Translations under genes and position numbers: made by a program | Part shown: piece by piece, positions 1-5,457 of the stretch | How the letters are laid out: each line of letters starts with the position of its first letter | Position numbering within the stretch: position 1 is the stretch's first letter | Notes under the pieces: generated by a model | What the model was told of the DNA's origin: nothing | The model's input: only the letters and a program-made list of their open reading frames with translations | Database searches by the model: none | Assembly: GCA_011524675.1 (NCBI GenBank) | Contig: WTJX01000484.1 | Coordinates: forward strand, 1 to 5,788 | Source of the DNA: Cytophagales bacterium | Lineage (GTDB): Bacteria > Bacteroidota > Bacteroidia > Cytophagales > JAAEPT01 | Length of the DNA stretch: 5,788 nt | Reading direction: 5' to 3'

Positions 1-123
1 AGCTAGTATTTCTTATCGTTTTTAAGACATAGAAGGCAGATAAAAAACAAACCAGATATTGGAGCTTATGAATATAACGGGCAATACTGGAAAGCAGGCG
101 CTACGTGGTCTCCAAATCCATGA
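1..123 (+). pseudogene. C-terminal fragment of a beta-helix / choice-of-anchor-Q surface protein, apparently frame-broken
   Basis: The frame ending at the TGA at 121-123 reads NKPDIGAYEYNGQYWKAG and so on. The PDIGAYEY block is a recognisable C-terminal signature of secreted right-handed beta-helix (choice-of-anchor Q type) proteins, common in Bacteroidota surface proteins. The rest of the gene lies outside the window. In this family the signature is normally preceded by a D-x-x-G-R stretch. That stretch (DIEGR, bases 26-40) is present but in the next frame, and the DIGAYEY frame has a TAG at 4-6. The other frame has stops at 23-25 and 41-43. This suggests a frameshift around base 37-40 and a decaying gene, or a sequencing error. 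Function in an intact copy would be extracellular carbohydrate binding or degradation, or adhesion; which one cannot be told from 40 residues. Confidence is good for the family motif and moderate for pseudogene status. Confidence 0.55.
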
Positions 124-161
124 TATCTGTTTTTGAACGAAAAATCACCGTACATTATTCC

Positions 162-183
162 TTTGAAAGAAAAGTTCAAATTT
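162..183 (+). terminator. Weak hairpin downstream of the beta-helix gene tail
   Basis: TTTGAA (162-167) pairs with TTCAAA (175-180) around a 7-nt loop and is followed by TTT. It lies 38 bp after the stop of the upstream gene fragment. The stem is short and A+T-rich with only three trailing T, so it is a weak candidate terminator. Confidence 0.2.
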
Positions 184-236
184 ACATCTACTTTCAGATT
201 TTAATCCCTATTTTTGAAAGCTTTTTACCTATACAG

Positions 237-267
237 TAAGAAGCTAATGAGTAAAACATGCTTCTTA
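237..267. repeat. Perfect 8-bp inverted repeat upstream of lepA
   Basis: TAAGAAGC (237-244) is exactly complementary to GCTTCTTA (260-267) across a 15-nt loop. It lies 25 bp before the candidate -7 element of lepA. It has no T-tract on either strand, so it does not look like a terminator. An operator-like or chance dyad is possible. Confidence 0.35.
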
Positions 268-291
268 GCAAAAAGGAAACTTTGCCCAACC

Positions 292-299
292 TATGTTTG
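292..299 (+). promoter_or_regulatory. Candidate -7 promoter element of lepA
   Basis: TATGTTTG is an exact match to the Bacteroidota primary-sigma -7 consensus TAnnTTTG. Transcription would start at about 304-306, leaving an untranslated leader of roughly 80 nt before the LepA start at 383. No convincing TTG-type -33 element lies 17-23 bp upstream, which lowers confidence. The ATG that could extend lepA by 30 codons (293-295) lies inside this motif. A second exact match, TATTTTTG at 209-216, also lacks a -33 partner. Confidence 0.35.
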
Positions 300-382
300 G
301 CAGAGTCATCAACGATATTTTCAAACTAACTGTGAAACACGGATGTGCCTCACAGCATGACCATTATTACAATTCATTATCT

Positions 383-2170
383 ATGAATGAAATCCGAAAT
401 TTTTGCATTATTGCCCATATAGACCATGGTAAAAGTACACTAGCAGACAGGCTATTAGAATTTACCCAGACGGTAAGTCAACGTAAAATGCAAAACCAGT
501 TGCTCGACACCATGGATTTGGAGCGTGAAAGAGGAATCACCATCAAAAGCCATGCTATCCAAATGAACTTTCCCTACCAAGGCAAAGAATACACCTTAAA
601 CCTAATAGATACTCCTGGACATGTAGATTTTTCTTATGAAGTATCTCGATCCATTGCAGCTTGTGAAGGTGCTCTGCTGATAGTTGACGCATCTCAAGGG
701 ATAGAAGCACAAACAATTTCTAACCTTTACCTAGCCTTAGAAAACGACCTAGAAATCATACCTGTATTAAATAAAATTGATCTACCAGGGGCGAGACCAG
801 AAGAGGTATCAGACGAAGTTATAGACCTTACTGGCTGTGAGATGGAAGATATCATTCACGCAAGTGGTAAAGAAGGTATCGGTATAGAAGACATACTCAA
901 TGCCGTGGTAGAGCGCATACCCGCCCCACAAGGCGATCCAGAAGCTCCTCTTCAAGCCTTAATATTTGATTCCGTCTTCAATCCTTTTAGAGGAATAGAG
1001 GTATATTTTAGAATCAAAAACGGAGTATTACACAAAGGAGATCAAGTAAAGTTCTTTGCCACTAACAAAGAATATGGTGCGGATGAAATAGGAGCGTTAA
1101 AGCTTGACCAAGAACCTAAAAAAGTCGTCAAAACTGGTGATGTTGGTTATCTTATTTCTGGAATAAAAGAAGCCAAAGAAGTAAAAGTTGGTGATACCAT
1201 CACCACTGTAGATAACCCTACCTTAGAGCCTATACAAGGTTTTGAGGATGTAAAGCCGATGGTATTTGCAGGGATTTACCCAGTCGATACGAGTGACTTT
1301 GAAGAGCTAAGAGAAGCAATGGATAAGCTACAGCTCAATGATGCCTCTTTGGTATGGGAGCCAGAAACTTCCGCGGCTTTAGGTTTTGGTTTCCGTTGTG
1401 GATTTTTGGGAATGCTACATATGGAGATCATACAAGAACGTCTGGAAAGAGAGTTCAACATGACAGTCATTACTACTGTACCTTCGGTGCAGTTTCATGC
1501 TATTGACAAAAAAGAAAACATCATCAAGGTTAATGCTCCCTCTGACTTACCCAATGCAAACTTAATCTCACATGTAGAAGAACCGTATATTGCTGCACAG
1601 ATCATCACAAAGTCTGACTATGTAGGACCTATCATTTCCTTGTGTATAGATAAACGTGGCGAAATAAAAAACCAAGTATATCTTACATCAGAAAGAGTAG
1701 AGCTACAATTTCACCTTCCCTTAGCAGAAATAGTATTTGACTTTTTTGATAAACTAAAAACCATTTCCAGAGGTTATGCCTCATTGGATTATGAATTGAT
1801 AGGTTTTAGAAAATCAAACCTTGTCAAACTAGACATCATGCTAAACAACGAAGCTGTAGATGCGCTTTCTGCCATAGTACACCGAGACAAAGCTTATGAA
1901 TGGGGAAAACGTCTATGCGAAAAGCTCAAAGAACTACTTCCTAGACAACAATTTGAAATAGCCATACAAGCAGCCATTGGTACAAAAGTAATTGCTAGAG
2001 AGACTGTAAAGGCACTTAGAAAAAATGTAACGGCAAAATGTTATGGAGGAGATATTTCGCGTAAGCGTAAACTACTCGAAAAGCAAAAAGAAGGAAAAAA
2101 ACGCATGAGACAGGTAGGTAGTGTAGAAATACCACAAGATGCTTTCATGGCAGTGTTAAAATTAGATTAG
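383..2170 (+). CDS. lepA: Elongation factor 4 (LepA), ribosome-associated GTPase
   Basis: This is a 595-residue translational GTPase that binds the ribosome, acts during elongation or initiation and is often called a back-translocase. It is cytoplasmic and can associate with the membrane. Visible G motifs, numbered from the chosen start, are G1 AHIDHGKST (11-19), the G2 region ERGITIKS (49-56), G3 DTPGH (76-80), G4 NKID (130-133) and a G5-like ASGK (160-163). EF-Tu-like domain II follows, then the EF-G-like domains III and V. The LepA-specific C-terminal domain carries CYGGDISRKRKLLEKQKEGK, which is diagnostic and separates LepA from EF-G, BipA and TypA. The length matches the family (about 595-600). 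The ATG at 383 is chosen because MNEIRNFCIIAHIDHGKST aligns with the E. coli start MKNIRNFSIIAHIDHGKST. The upstream in-frame ATG at 293 would add 30 residues without family similarity and overlaps a promoter-like motif. No Shine-Dalgarno sequence is visible, as is usual in Bacteroidota. folD follows 123 bp downstream on the same strand. Confidence 0.97.
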   Translation: MNEIRNFCIIAHIDHGKSTLADRLLEFTQTVSQRKMQNQLLDTMDLERERGITIKSHAIQMNFPYQGKEYTLNLIDTPGHVDFSYEVSRSIAACEGALLIVDASQGIEAQTISNLYLALENDLEIIPVLNKIDLPGARPEEVSDEVIDLTGCEMEDIIHASGKEGIGIEDILNAVVERIPAPQGDPEAPLQALIFDSVFNPFRGIEVYFRIKNGVLHKGDQVKFFATNKEYGADEIGALKLDQEPKKVVKTGDVGYLISGIKEAKEVKVGDTITTVDNPTLEPIQGFEDVKPMVFAGIYPVDTSDFEELREAMDKLQLNDASLVWEPETSAALGFGFRCGFLGMLHMEIIQERLEREFNMTVITTVPSVQFHAIDKKENIIKVNAPSDLPNANLISHVEEPYIAAQIITKSDYVGPIISLCIDKRGEIKNQVYLTSERVELQFHLPLAEIVFDFFDKLKTISRGYASLDYELIGFRKSNLVKLDIMLNNEAVDALSAIVHRDKAYEWGKRLCEKLKELLPRQQFEIAIQAAIGTKVIARETVKALRKNVTAKCYGGDISRKRKLLEKQKEGKKRMRQVGSVEIPQDAFMAVLKLD

Positions 2171-2184
2171 AATGTAAGATGAAC

Positions 2185-2242
2185 TATGAGAAGGCTTAGC
2201 ATAACTAGGGTTATGTGCTTAGTTATGCAAAGCCTTCTATGA
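2185..2242. mobile_element. 48-bp miniature inverted-repeat element with 5-bp target-site duplication
   Basis: GAAGGCTTAGCATAACT (2190-2206) and AGTTATGCAAAGCCTTC (2221-2237) are inverted repeats matching at 16 of 17 positions around a 14-nt centre. The pair is flanked by direct copies of TATGA (2185-2189 and 2238-2242), which is the footprint of transposition. The right arm occurs again unchanged at 3429-3445. The element encodes nothing. It is probably a non-autonomous remnant (MITE) mobilised by a transposase elsewhere that recognises GGCTTTGCATAACT-type ends. In RNA it would form a strong 17-18 bp hairpin between lepA and folD, starting 15 bp after the lepA stop. It could therefore also act as a processing site or as a terminator without a T-tract. 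An alternative small stem CATAAC/GTTATG (2200-2205/2210-2215) competes with the main one. Confidence 0.65.
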
Positions 2243-2293
2243 CAATTATAAAACAACAGTCTGTATAAACATTCTTGACATAACATAATACAA

Positions 2294-3169
2294 ATGATTA
2301 AAATAGATGGCAAAGCTACATCCTCTAAGATAAAAGAGGAAATAGCTGATGAAGTAAAACAATTACTCTCAAAAGGAAAAAAACAACCACACCTTGCTGC
2401 GGTACTCATAGGAGAAGACGGTGCAAGTAAGACCTATGTAAACGCAAAAGTAAAAGCCTGTGAGCAAGTAGGTTTTCAATCTACGCTTATCAAAAAAGAT
2501 GACGATATAAGTGAGCAAGCGCTTTTAGACATCATAGATACACTAAATAACGATGAAGAAATCGATGGTTTTATCGTACAATTGCCATTACCAAAGCATA
2601 TAGATGAGCATAAAGTAACTATGGCAATCGCTCCCGAAAAAGATGTAGATGGCTTCCACCCTACCAACTTGGGAAAAATGTTACTTAACCTTCCCTCATT
2701 TTTACCTGCTACTCCCTATGGCATAGTACAGCTATTAGATAGGTATAACATAGAAACAGCTGGAAAACACTGTGTTGTGATGGGGAGAAGTCATATTGTA
2801 GGTTCACCCATGAGTGTTTTAATGGCGCGCAATGCTACGTCTGCCAACTGTACTGTTACTATCACACATAGTAGAACACAAAACCTCAAAGAAATCACTA
2901 AAAGTGCAGACATACTTATCGTTGCAATAGGTAAACCAGAATTTGTAAGTGCAGACATGGTCAAAGAAGGTGCAACAGTTATAGATGTGGGAATTCATAG
3001 AATAGAAGACAACAGCAAGAAAAAAGGTTTTAGATTGATAGGAGATGTCAAATATAATGAAGTAGCAGAAAAAGCAAGTGCCATTACTCCTGTACCTGGC
3101 GGAGTAGGTCCTATGACCATTGCTTCTCTCTTAATGAATACATTGCAAGCTGTAAAAAACAAAAAATAA
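2294..3169 (+). CDS. folD: Bifunctional methylenetetrahydrofolate dehydrogenase / methenyltetrahydrofolate cyclohydrolase
   Basis: FolD is a cytoplasmic enzyme that interconverts 5,10-methylene-THF and 10-formyl-THF using NADP. It supplies one-carbon units for purine synthesis and initiator formyl-Met-tRNA. The protein has 291 residues, normal for the family, with an N-terminal catalytic domain and a C-terminal Rossmann domain. Visible active-site elements are YVNAK with Tyr48 and the catalytic Lys52, VQLPLP with Gln96, and KDVDGFHP with Asp119. The NADP-binding loop is VVMGRSHIVGSP (161-172), and the C-terminal signature TPVPGGVGPMT spans 265-275. An in-frame TGA at 2276-2278 lies just upstream, so ATG 2294 is the only sensible start. 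No Shine-Dalgarno is present. The gene sits 123 bp after lepA with a hairpin element between them and no clear promoter of its own, so co-transcription with lepA is possible. A terminator-like hairpin follows the stop. Confidence 0.97.
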   Translation: MIKIDGKATSSKIKEEIADEVKQLLSKGKKQPHLAAVLIGEDGASKTYVNAKVKACEQVGFQSTLIKKDDDISEQALLDIIDTLNNDEEIDGFIVQLPLPKHIDEHKVTMAIAPEKDVDGFHPTNLGKMLLNLPSFLPATPYGIVQLLDRYNIETAGKHCVVMGRSHIVGSPMSVLMARNATSANCTVTITHSRTQNLKEITKSADILIVAIGKPEFVSADMVKEGATVIDVGIHRIEDNSKKKGFRLIGDVKYNEVAEKASAITPVPGGVGPMTIASLLMNTLQAVKNKK

Positions 3170-3181
3170 AGACATAATATT

Positions 3182-3211
3182 GATTAATTCATTAAAATTT
3201 AATCTTTTTTT
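3182..3211 (+). terminator. Probable intrinsic terminator of folD
   Basis: GATTAA (3182-3187) pairs with TTAATC (3199-3204) and is followed at once by seven T (3205-3211), 12 bp after the folD stop. The stem can be extended by two A-T pairs with a one-base bulge. It is A+T-rich and so weak, but position and T-tract are right. Confidence 0.55.
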
Positions 3212-3220
3212 AATTGGATA

Positions 3221-3243
3221 AAAGTAAAAGTTATTTTTACTTT
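3221..3243. repeat. Perfect 9-bp hairpin after folD
   Basis: AAAGTAAAA (3221-3229) pairs exactly with TTTTACTTT (3235-3243) over a 5-nt loop. No T-tract follows. It may act as a second, backup termination or 3'-end stabilising hairpin behind the folD terminator. The same AAAGTAAAAG word recurs twice further along the gap. Confidence 0.45.
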
Positions 3244-3269
3244 ACCAGTGGAAATATTCTTATTACTAC

Positions 3270-3287
3270 TATATCTTTTAAGATATA
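3270..3287. repeat. Near-palindrome TATATCTT-TT-AAGATATA
   Basis: Eight complementary bases lie on each side of a 2-nt centre. The dyad is compact and A+T-only apart from one C and one G. It could be a binding site for a dimeric protein or a chance palindrome in A+T-rich DNA. No promoter match adjoins it. Confidence 0.3.
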
Positions 3288-3371
3288 AATAGCTATCAAC
3301 CTACATTATTATACAGATAGTTAAAAAAAATATTTGTTTTTTTTGCAGTGAAAAAGATACATTATAAACAC

Positions 3372-3450
3372 TAATAGAACGCTTTGCAAAACCATCTTTT
3401 GTATTTATTCAGTGTAATACAAAATCTCAGTTATGCAAAGCCTTCCAATA
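3372..3450. mobile_element. Second, diverged copy of the miniature inverted-repeat element (69 bp)
   Basis: The right end AGTTATGCAAAGCCTTC (3429-3445) is identical over 17 bases to the right end of the element at 2190-2237. The left end GAACGCTTTGCAAAACC (3377-3393) matches its inverse at 14 of 17 positions. Flanks are TAATA (3372-3376) and CAATA (3446-3450), a 4-of-5 direct duplication. The 35-nt centre differs from the first copy and forms its own 9-bp perfect hairpin, TTTTGTATT (3397-3405) with AATACAAAA (3416-3424). The greater divergence suggests an older insertion or a different internal deletion of the same parent. Confidence 0.55.
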
Positions 3451-3536
3451 AAAAATGGTTTAACACTTTAAAAAATTGGCTGTAAAACGAATTTTTTCAT
3501 ATTGATTTTACTTTGTTATCGTAGAGCTTCACCTTT

Positions 3537-3571
3537 TGTCAGGCTTTTACAAGCACACGCTCAGACTGACA
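3537..3571. repeat. Nested hairpin in the folD-ribokinase gap
   Basis: TGTCAG (3537-3542) pairs with CTGACA (3566-3571). Immediately inside, GCTT (3543-3546) pairs with AAGC (3551-3554) around TTAC. The segment is richer in G+C than the rest of the gap. It could be the remnant of a structured RNA or of an insertion-sequence end; there is no further support. Confidence 0.25.
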
Positions 3572-3935
3572 CAACGTTAAAAACATGCTAAAGTATGTTA
3601 CACTGAAGAGAGTATATAATTTCTACCTCTAAAGCAAACTTTAAGCTAAGCTTTCACGACATGATAAAATAGAATTAAACAAAAAATTTAAGTTATCTCA
3701 ATGAAATAAAGTAAAAGTTTAGTCCTTTTTTATTTAAAATATTTTTAAACAACTACTTAAGGTTTTGAATATCAGAATAAACTAAAGAGATATAAAAACG
3801 TCAAACAGATAAAAAAGTAAAAGACAATAGAGATTAGTTTCGTATATCTTACCCCTTGCATCTTAACTAAGTTCCAAGGTTTGGACTTGCTTTACATAGC
3901 AATAAGTAGTTTTATTTTAAAGTTTAAGCAAATAT

Positions 3936-4862
3936 ATGCATAATGACATTTTAGTTTTCGGCGCAGCAAATGTTGATTTCATTATCAAATCAGAGAAACT
4001 TCCTCAAAAAGGAGAAGAAATAGGCGGTGGCAAGTTTATGCAAACCGTAGGTGGAAAAGGAGTAAATCAATCAATTGCTATAGCTAGAGCTGGAGGAAAC
4101 GCATCATTTATAGGCTCAGTAGGAGGCGACATATATTCAGACAAAATAGTGTTAGGTCTCATGGAAGCTGGCGTAAACACCAGTAATATACTCTTCTCAT
4201 CAGATTTGGCATCTGGAATAGCTCTCATTATGGTGGGTAAGGAAGGTGGAAATATGATAAGCTTAGCTGAGGGTGCCAATGCTTATTTTAGTACAGAAAA
4301 AGTACAGGACTTAAACGAAAACTTGTTTAAGAATGCAAAAATGGCGTTAATTCAAATGTCTATTCCACTTGAAAGTGTAAAAGCCATTATCAACAGATGT
4401 TATGAATATGAACTACCCATAGTTGTAAACTTGGCACCTGTACATAAACTAGAAGTTGATATATTTGAAAAAATACACACCTTAGTAATCAATGAAACAG
4501 AATGTGAGATTCTTACCGACTCTTACCCAGACTCTGAAGAAAGCATTGAGAAAGCAAAAGAAAAACTGAGAGAACTAGGTGTAAAACAAGCCGTAATCAA
4601 TTTGGGAAAAAGAGGTACTTACTTCTATAACCAAGATGAAAGTATGCTTATAAGCTCCTACGAAGTAGAAGCTGTAGATGGGACCTCATCTGGAGATTCA
4701 TTTATTGGTTACTACATGGCAAAGTTATGTGAAGAGGTAAGCTATGAAGAAGCTATAAAGTATGGTAATGCTGCTGGTGCTTTAGCTGTAACAAAGTTTG
4801 GTACACAAGACACTATCCCTATGAAAGAAGATGTAGAAAATCTAATAAAAGGCAATGTATAA
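3936..4862 (+). CDS. rbsK: Ribokinase-like PfkB-family carbohydrate kinase
   Basis: This protein is predicted to phosphorylate ribose to ribose 5-phosphate with ATP in the cytoplasm, feeding the pentose-phosphate pathway and nucleotide synthesis. It has 308 residues against 309 in E. coli RbsK and aligns along its whole length. Seen are the N-terminal sugar-binding GAANVD (9-14), PfkB signature 1 GGKGVNQSIAIARAGG (39-54), the ribokinase-type SGIAL and EGANA segments, NETE (186-189) of the phosphate/Mg site, and signature 2 DGTSSGDSF (248-256) with catalytic Asp254. Gly249 is unusual, since ribokinases normally have Thr or another small polar residue there (DTTAAGD-like). The ATG at 3936 is fixed by an in-frame TAA at 3918-3920. 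No ribose transporter or LacI-type regulator is adjacent, so the substrate is inferred from sequence only; adenosine, fructose or another nucleoside kinase activity is possible. Flanking gaps of 766 and more than 500 bp suggest a single-gene transcript. Confidence 0.9.
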   Translation: MHNDILVFGAANVDFIIKSEKLPQKGEEIGGGKFMQTVGGKGVNQSIAIARAGGNASFIGSVGGDIYSDKIVLGLMEAGVNTSNILFSSDLASGIALIMVGKEGGNMISLAEGANAYFSTEKVQDLNENLFKNAKMALIQMSIPLESVKAIINRCYEYELPIVVNLAPVHKLEVDIFEKIHTLVINETECEILTDSYPDSEESIEKAKEKLRELGVKQAVINLGKRGTYFYNQDESMLISSYEVEAVDGTSSGDSFIGYYMAKLCEEVSYEEAIKYGNAAGALAVTKFGTQDTIPMKEDVENLIKGNV

Positions 4863-5001
4863 CCATACTTTGGCATAGCTACAAGTATTTTATATCACTT
4901 AAAAACATATCCGTTTTTGGCTAAAAAATAGGAAGATAAAGTTTAACTTTAGCAGCAGTAGAAAGAACAAAAAATAATAAAGAAGAATCTCCTATTTAAT
5001 C

Positions 5002-5032
5002 TTTCAAATTTACAGTTTATTGTATAAATTTG
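5002..5032 (+). promoter_or_regulatory. Candidate Bacteroidota-type promoter in front of a structured RNA
   Basis: TAAATTTG (5025-5032) is an exact TAnnTTTG -7 element. TTTC (5002-5005), one base from the TTTG -33 consensus, lies 19 bp upstream, within the normal spacing. Transcription would start at about 5036-5040, where the paired 5' end of the candidate RNA begins. CAAATTTA (5005-5012) is a perfect inverse of the -7 element across 12 bp, so the site is also a dyad and carries a TAnnTTTG match on the opposite strand. Confidence 0.5.
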
Positions 5033-5035
5033 TTT

Positions 5036-5214
5036 ACCGCGAAGACTTATTATTTGAATCTAACACTTATATAATACCGAGTGAAGCCTTTTCTAAAGCC
5101 AGGCCTCACCCCATTCATTTTGGGGCTTCGTTTATTCAAGTCAACAGTGGAAGGCTGATGATTTATGGCAGCTCAAATCCTGTAATCGGGAGATTCAAAA
5201 AATCTCTTCGCGGT
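5036..5214 (+). ncRNA. Candidate structured small RNA with paired ends (6S-like architecture)
   Basis: The ends pair: ACCGCGAAGA (5036-5045) with TCTTCGCGGT (5205-5214), ATT with AAT (5049-5051/5201-5203), then TTTGAATCT (5053-5061) with AGATTCAAA (5191-5199). This gives about 22 bp interrupted by small bulges. Inside, AGCCTT (5085-5090) pairs with AAGGCT (5151-5156), CCCCA (5109-5113) with TGGGG (5121-5125), and CACTT with GAGTG (5064-5068/5079-5083). The 179-nt length, terminal closing stem, unpaired middle and long inner arm recall 6S RNA, which binds RNA polymerase; that identity is inference. G+C is about 41% by my count, well above the flanks. An exact -7 promoter element ends 3 bases upstream. 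Alternatives are a miniature transposable element with long terminal inverted repeats (no target duplication seen) or a foldback relic. A frame across the segment (5020-5271) has no recognisable protein features. Confidence 0.45.
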
Positions 5215-5243
5215 ATATCTAACCCTTACACAATATCTCCTCC

Positions 5244-5278
5244 ATATTTTTTACTTTATCATAACAAGTAAAAAATAT
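5244..5278. repeat. Perfect 13-bp hairpin, possible bidirectional terminator
   Basis: The 13 bases at 5244-5256 (ATA, six T, ACTT) are exactly complementary to 5266-5278 around a 9-nt loop. It lies 29 bp past the end of the candidate RNA, and the stem contains a T6 and an A6 run. No separate T-tract follows on either strand, so it is not a textbook terminator. It could end or stabilise transcripts from both sides. Confidence 0.5.
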
Positions 5279-5354
5279 AGTGTATAAGTAGTCGTCCAAA
5301 AACACTTATGATAAAAAACGGCTATTTTAATTCATCTCATCGTTAGAAATACGC

Positions 5355-5378
5355 GCTTTAGCTTGCTAAAGCTTTGCT
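5355..5378 (+). terminator. Weak terminator-like hairpin
   Basis: GCTTTAG (5355-5361) pairs with CTAAAGC (5366-5372) over a tight CTTG loop and is followed by TTTGCTTT. The stem is good but the T-tract is interrupted. It could stop rightward transcripts coming from the candidate RNA. Confidence 0.3.
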
Positions 5379-5414
5379 TTCTGCCTTGACCTGAACTAAA
5401 ACCACTCGTTTATT

Positions 5415-5431
5415 AAAACACAATTGTTTTT
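5415..5431. terminator. A+T-rich hairpin after the leftward small gene
   Basis: AAAACA (5415-5420) pairs with TGTTTT (5425-5430) over CAAT. On the minus strand it comes 27 bp after the stop of the 66-residue frame. On the plus strand it ends in five T. It is a plausible but weak bidirectional terminator. Confidence 0.3.
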
Positions 5432-5457
5432 GTCAGCCTACTTAAGACTGTGTTAAC

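Larger units (their letters stand above)
3170..3935. other. 766-bp A+T-rich gap between folD and the ribokinase gene
   Basis: No reading frame of convincing length or codon character is seen on either strand. The gap holds the likely folD terminator, several perfect hairpins, a second copy of the miniature inverted-repeat element and three direct copies of AAAGTAAAAG (3221-3230, 3708-3717, 3814-3823). The inverse TTTTACTTT occurs at 3235-3243 and 3506-3514. The length is unusual beside the tighter 123-bp spacing of lepA and folD. It may mark a place where a gene or insertion sequence has been lost. Confidence 0.6.
5279..5457. other. A+T-rich gap with two small hairpins, no gene seen
   Basis: No coding frame or RNA gene is recognised here. 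Two hairpins are present, at 5355-5372 and 5415-5430, plus the CTTAAG word at 5441-5446 repeated at 5457-5462 and 5498-5503. The stretch lies between the rightward candidate RNA and the leftward small membrane-protein frame, so it is a convergent intergenic region where terminators are expected. Confidence 0.5.

Noticed and set aside
1276..1470. Open frames on the minus strand inside lepA, folD and the ribokinase gene, as at this position
   Set aside because: They are antisense shadows of conserved coding sequence; the plus-strand proteins are certain and these have low-complexity translations.
2275..2280. TTGACA, resembling an E. coli -35 box, before folD
   Set aside because: It is only 13 bp from the folD start, leaving no room for a -10 element and start site; Bacteroidota use different promoter motifs.
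4911..4928. T5-GGCT-A5 hairpin as the ribokinase terminator
   Set aside because: The stem is only A-T pairs and no T-tract follows; too weak to call.
5121..5160. Signal-recognition-particle RNA in the structured segment
   Set aside because: The conserved GGAA-capped helix 8 motif with its asymmetric loop is not present in the right arrangement.
5171..5181. GCTCAAATCCT, similar to a tRNA T-loop
   Set aside because: No matching T-stem, anticodon arm or acceptor stem can be built around it.
5020..5271. An 83-codon plus-strand frame
   Set aside because: It lacks any recognisable domain, overlaps a strongly self-complementary segment with a promoter just before it, and its first codons lie upstream of the predicted transcription start. 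The structure explains the region better.
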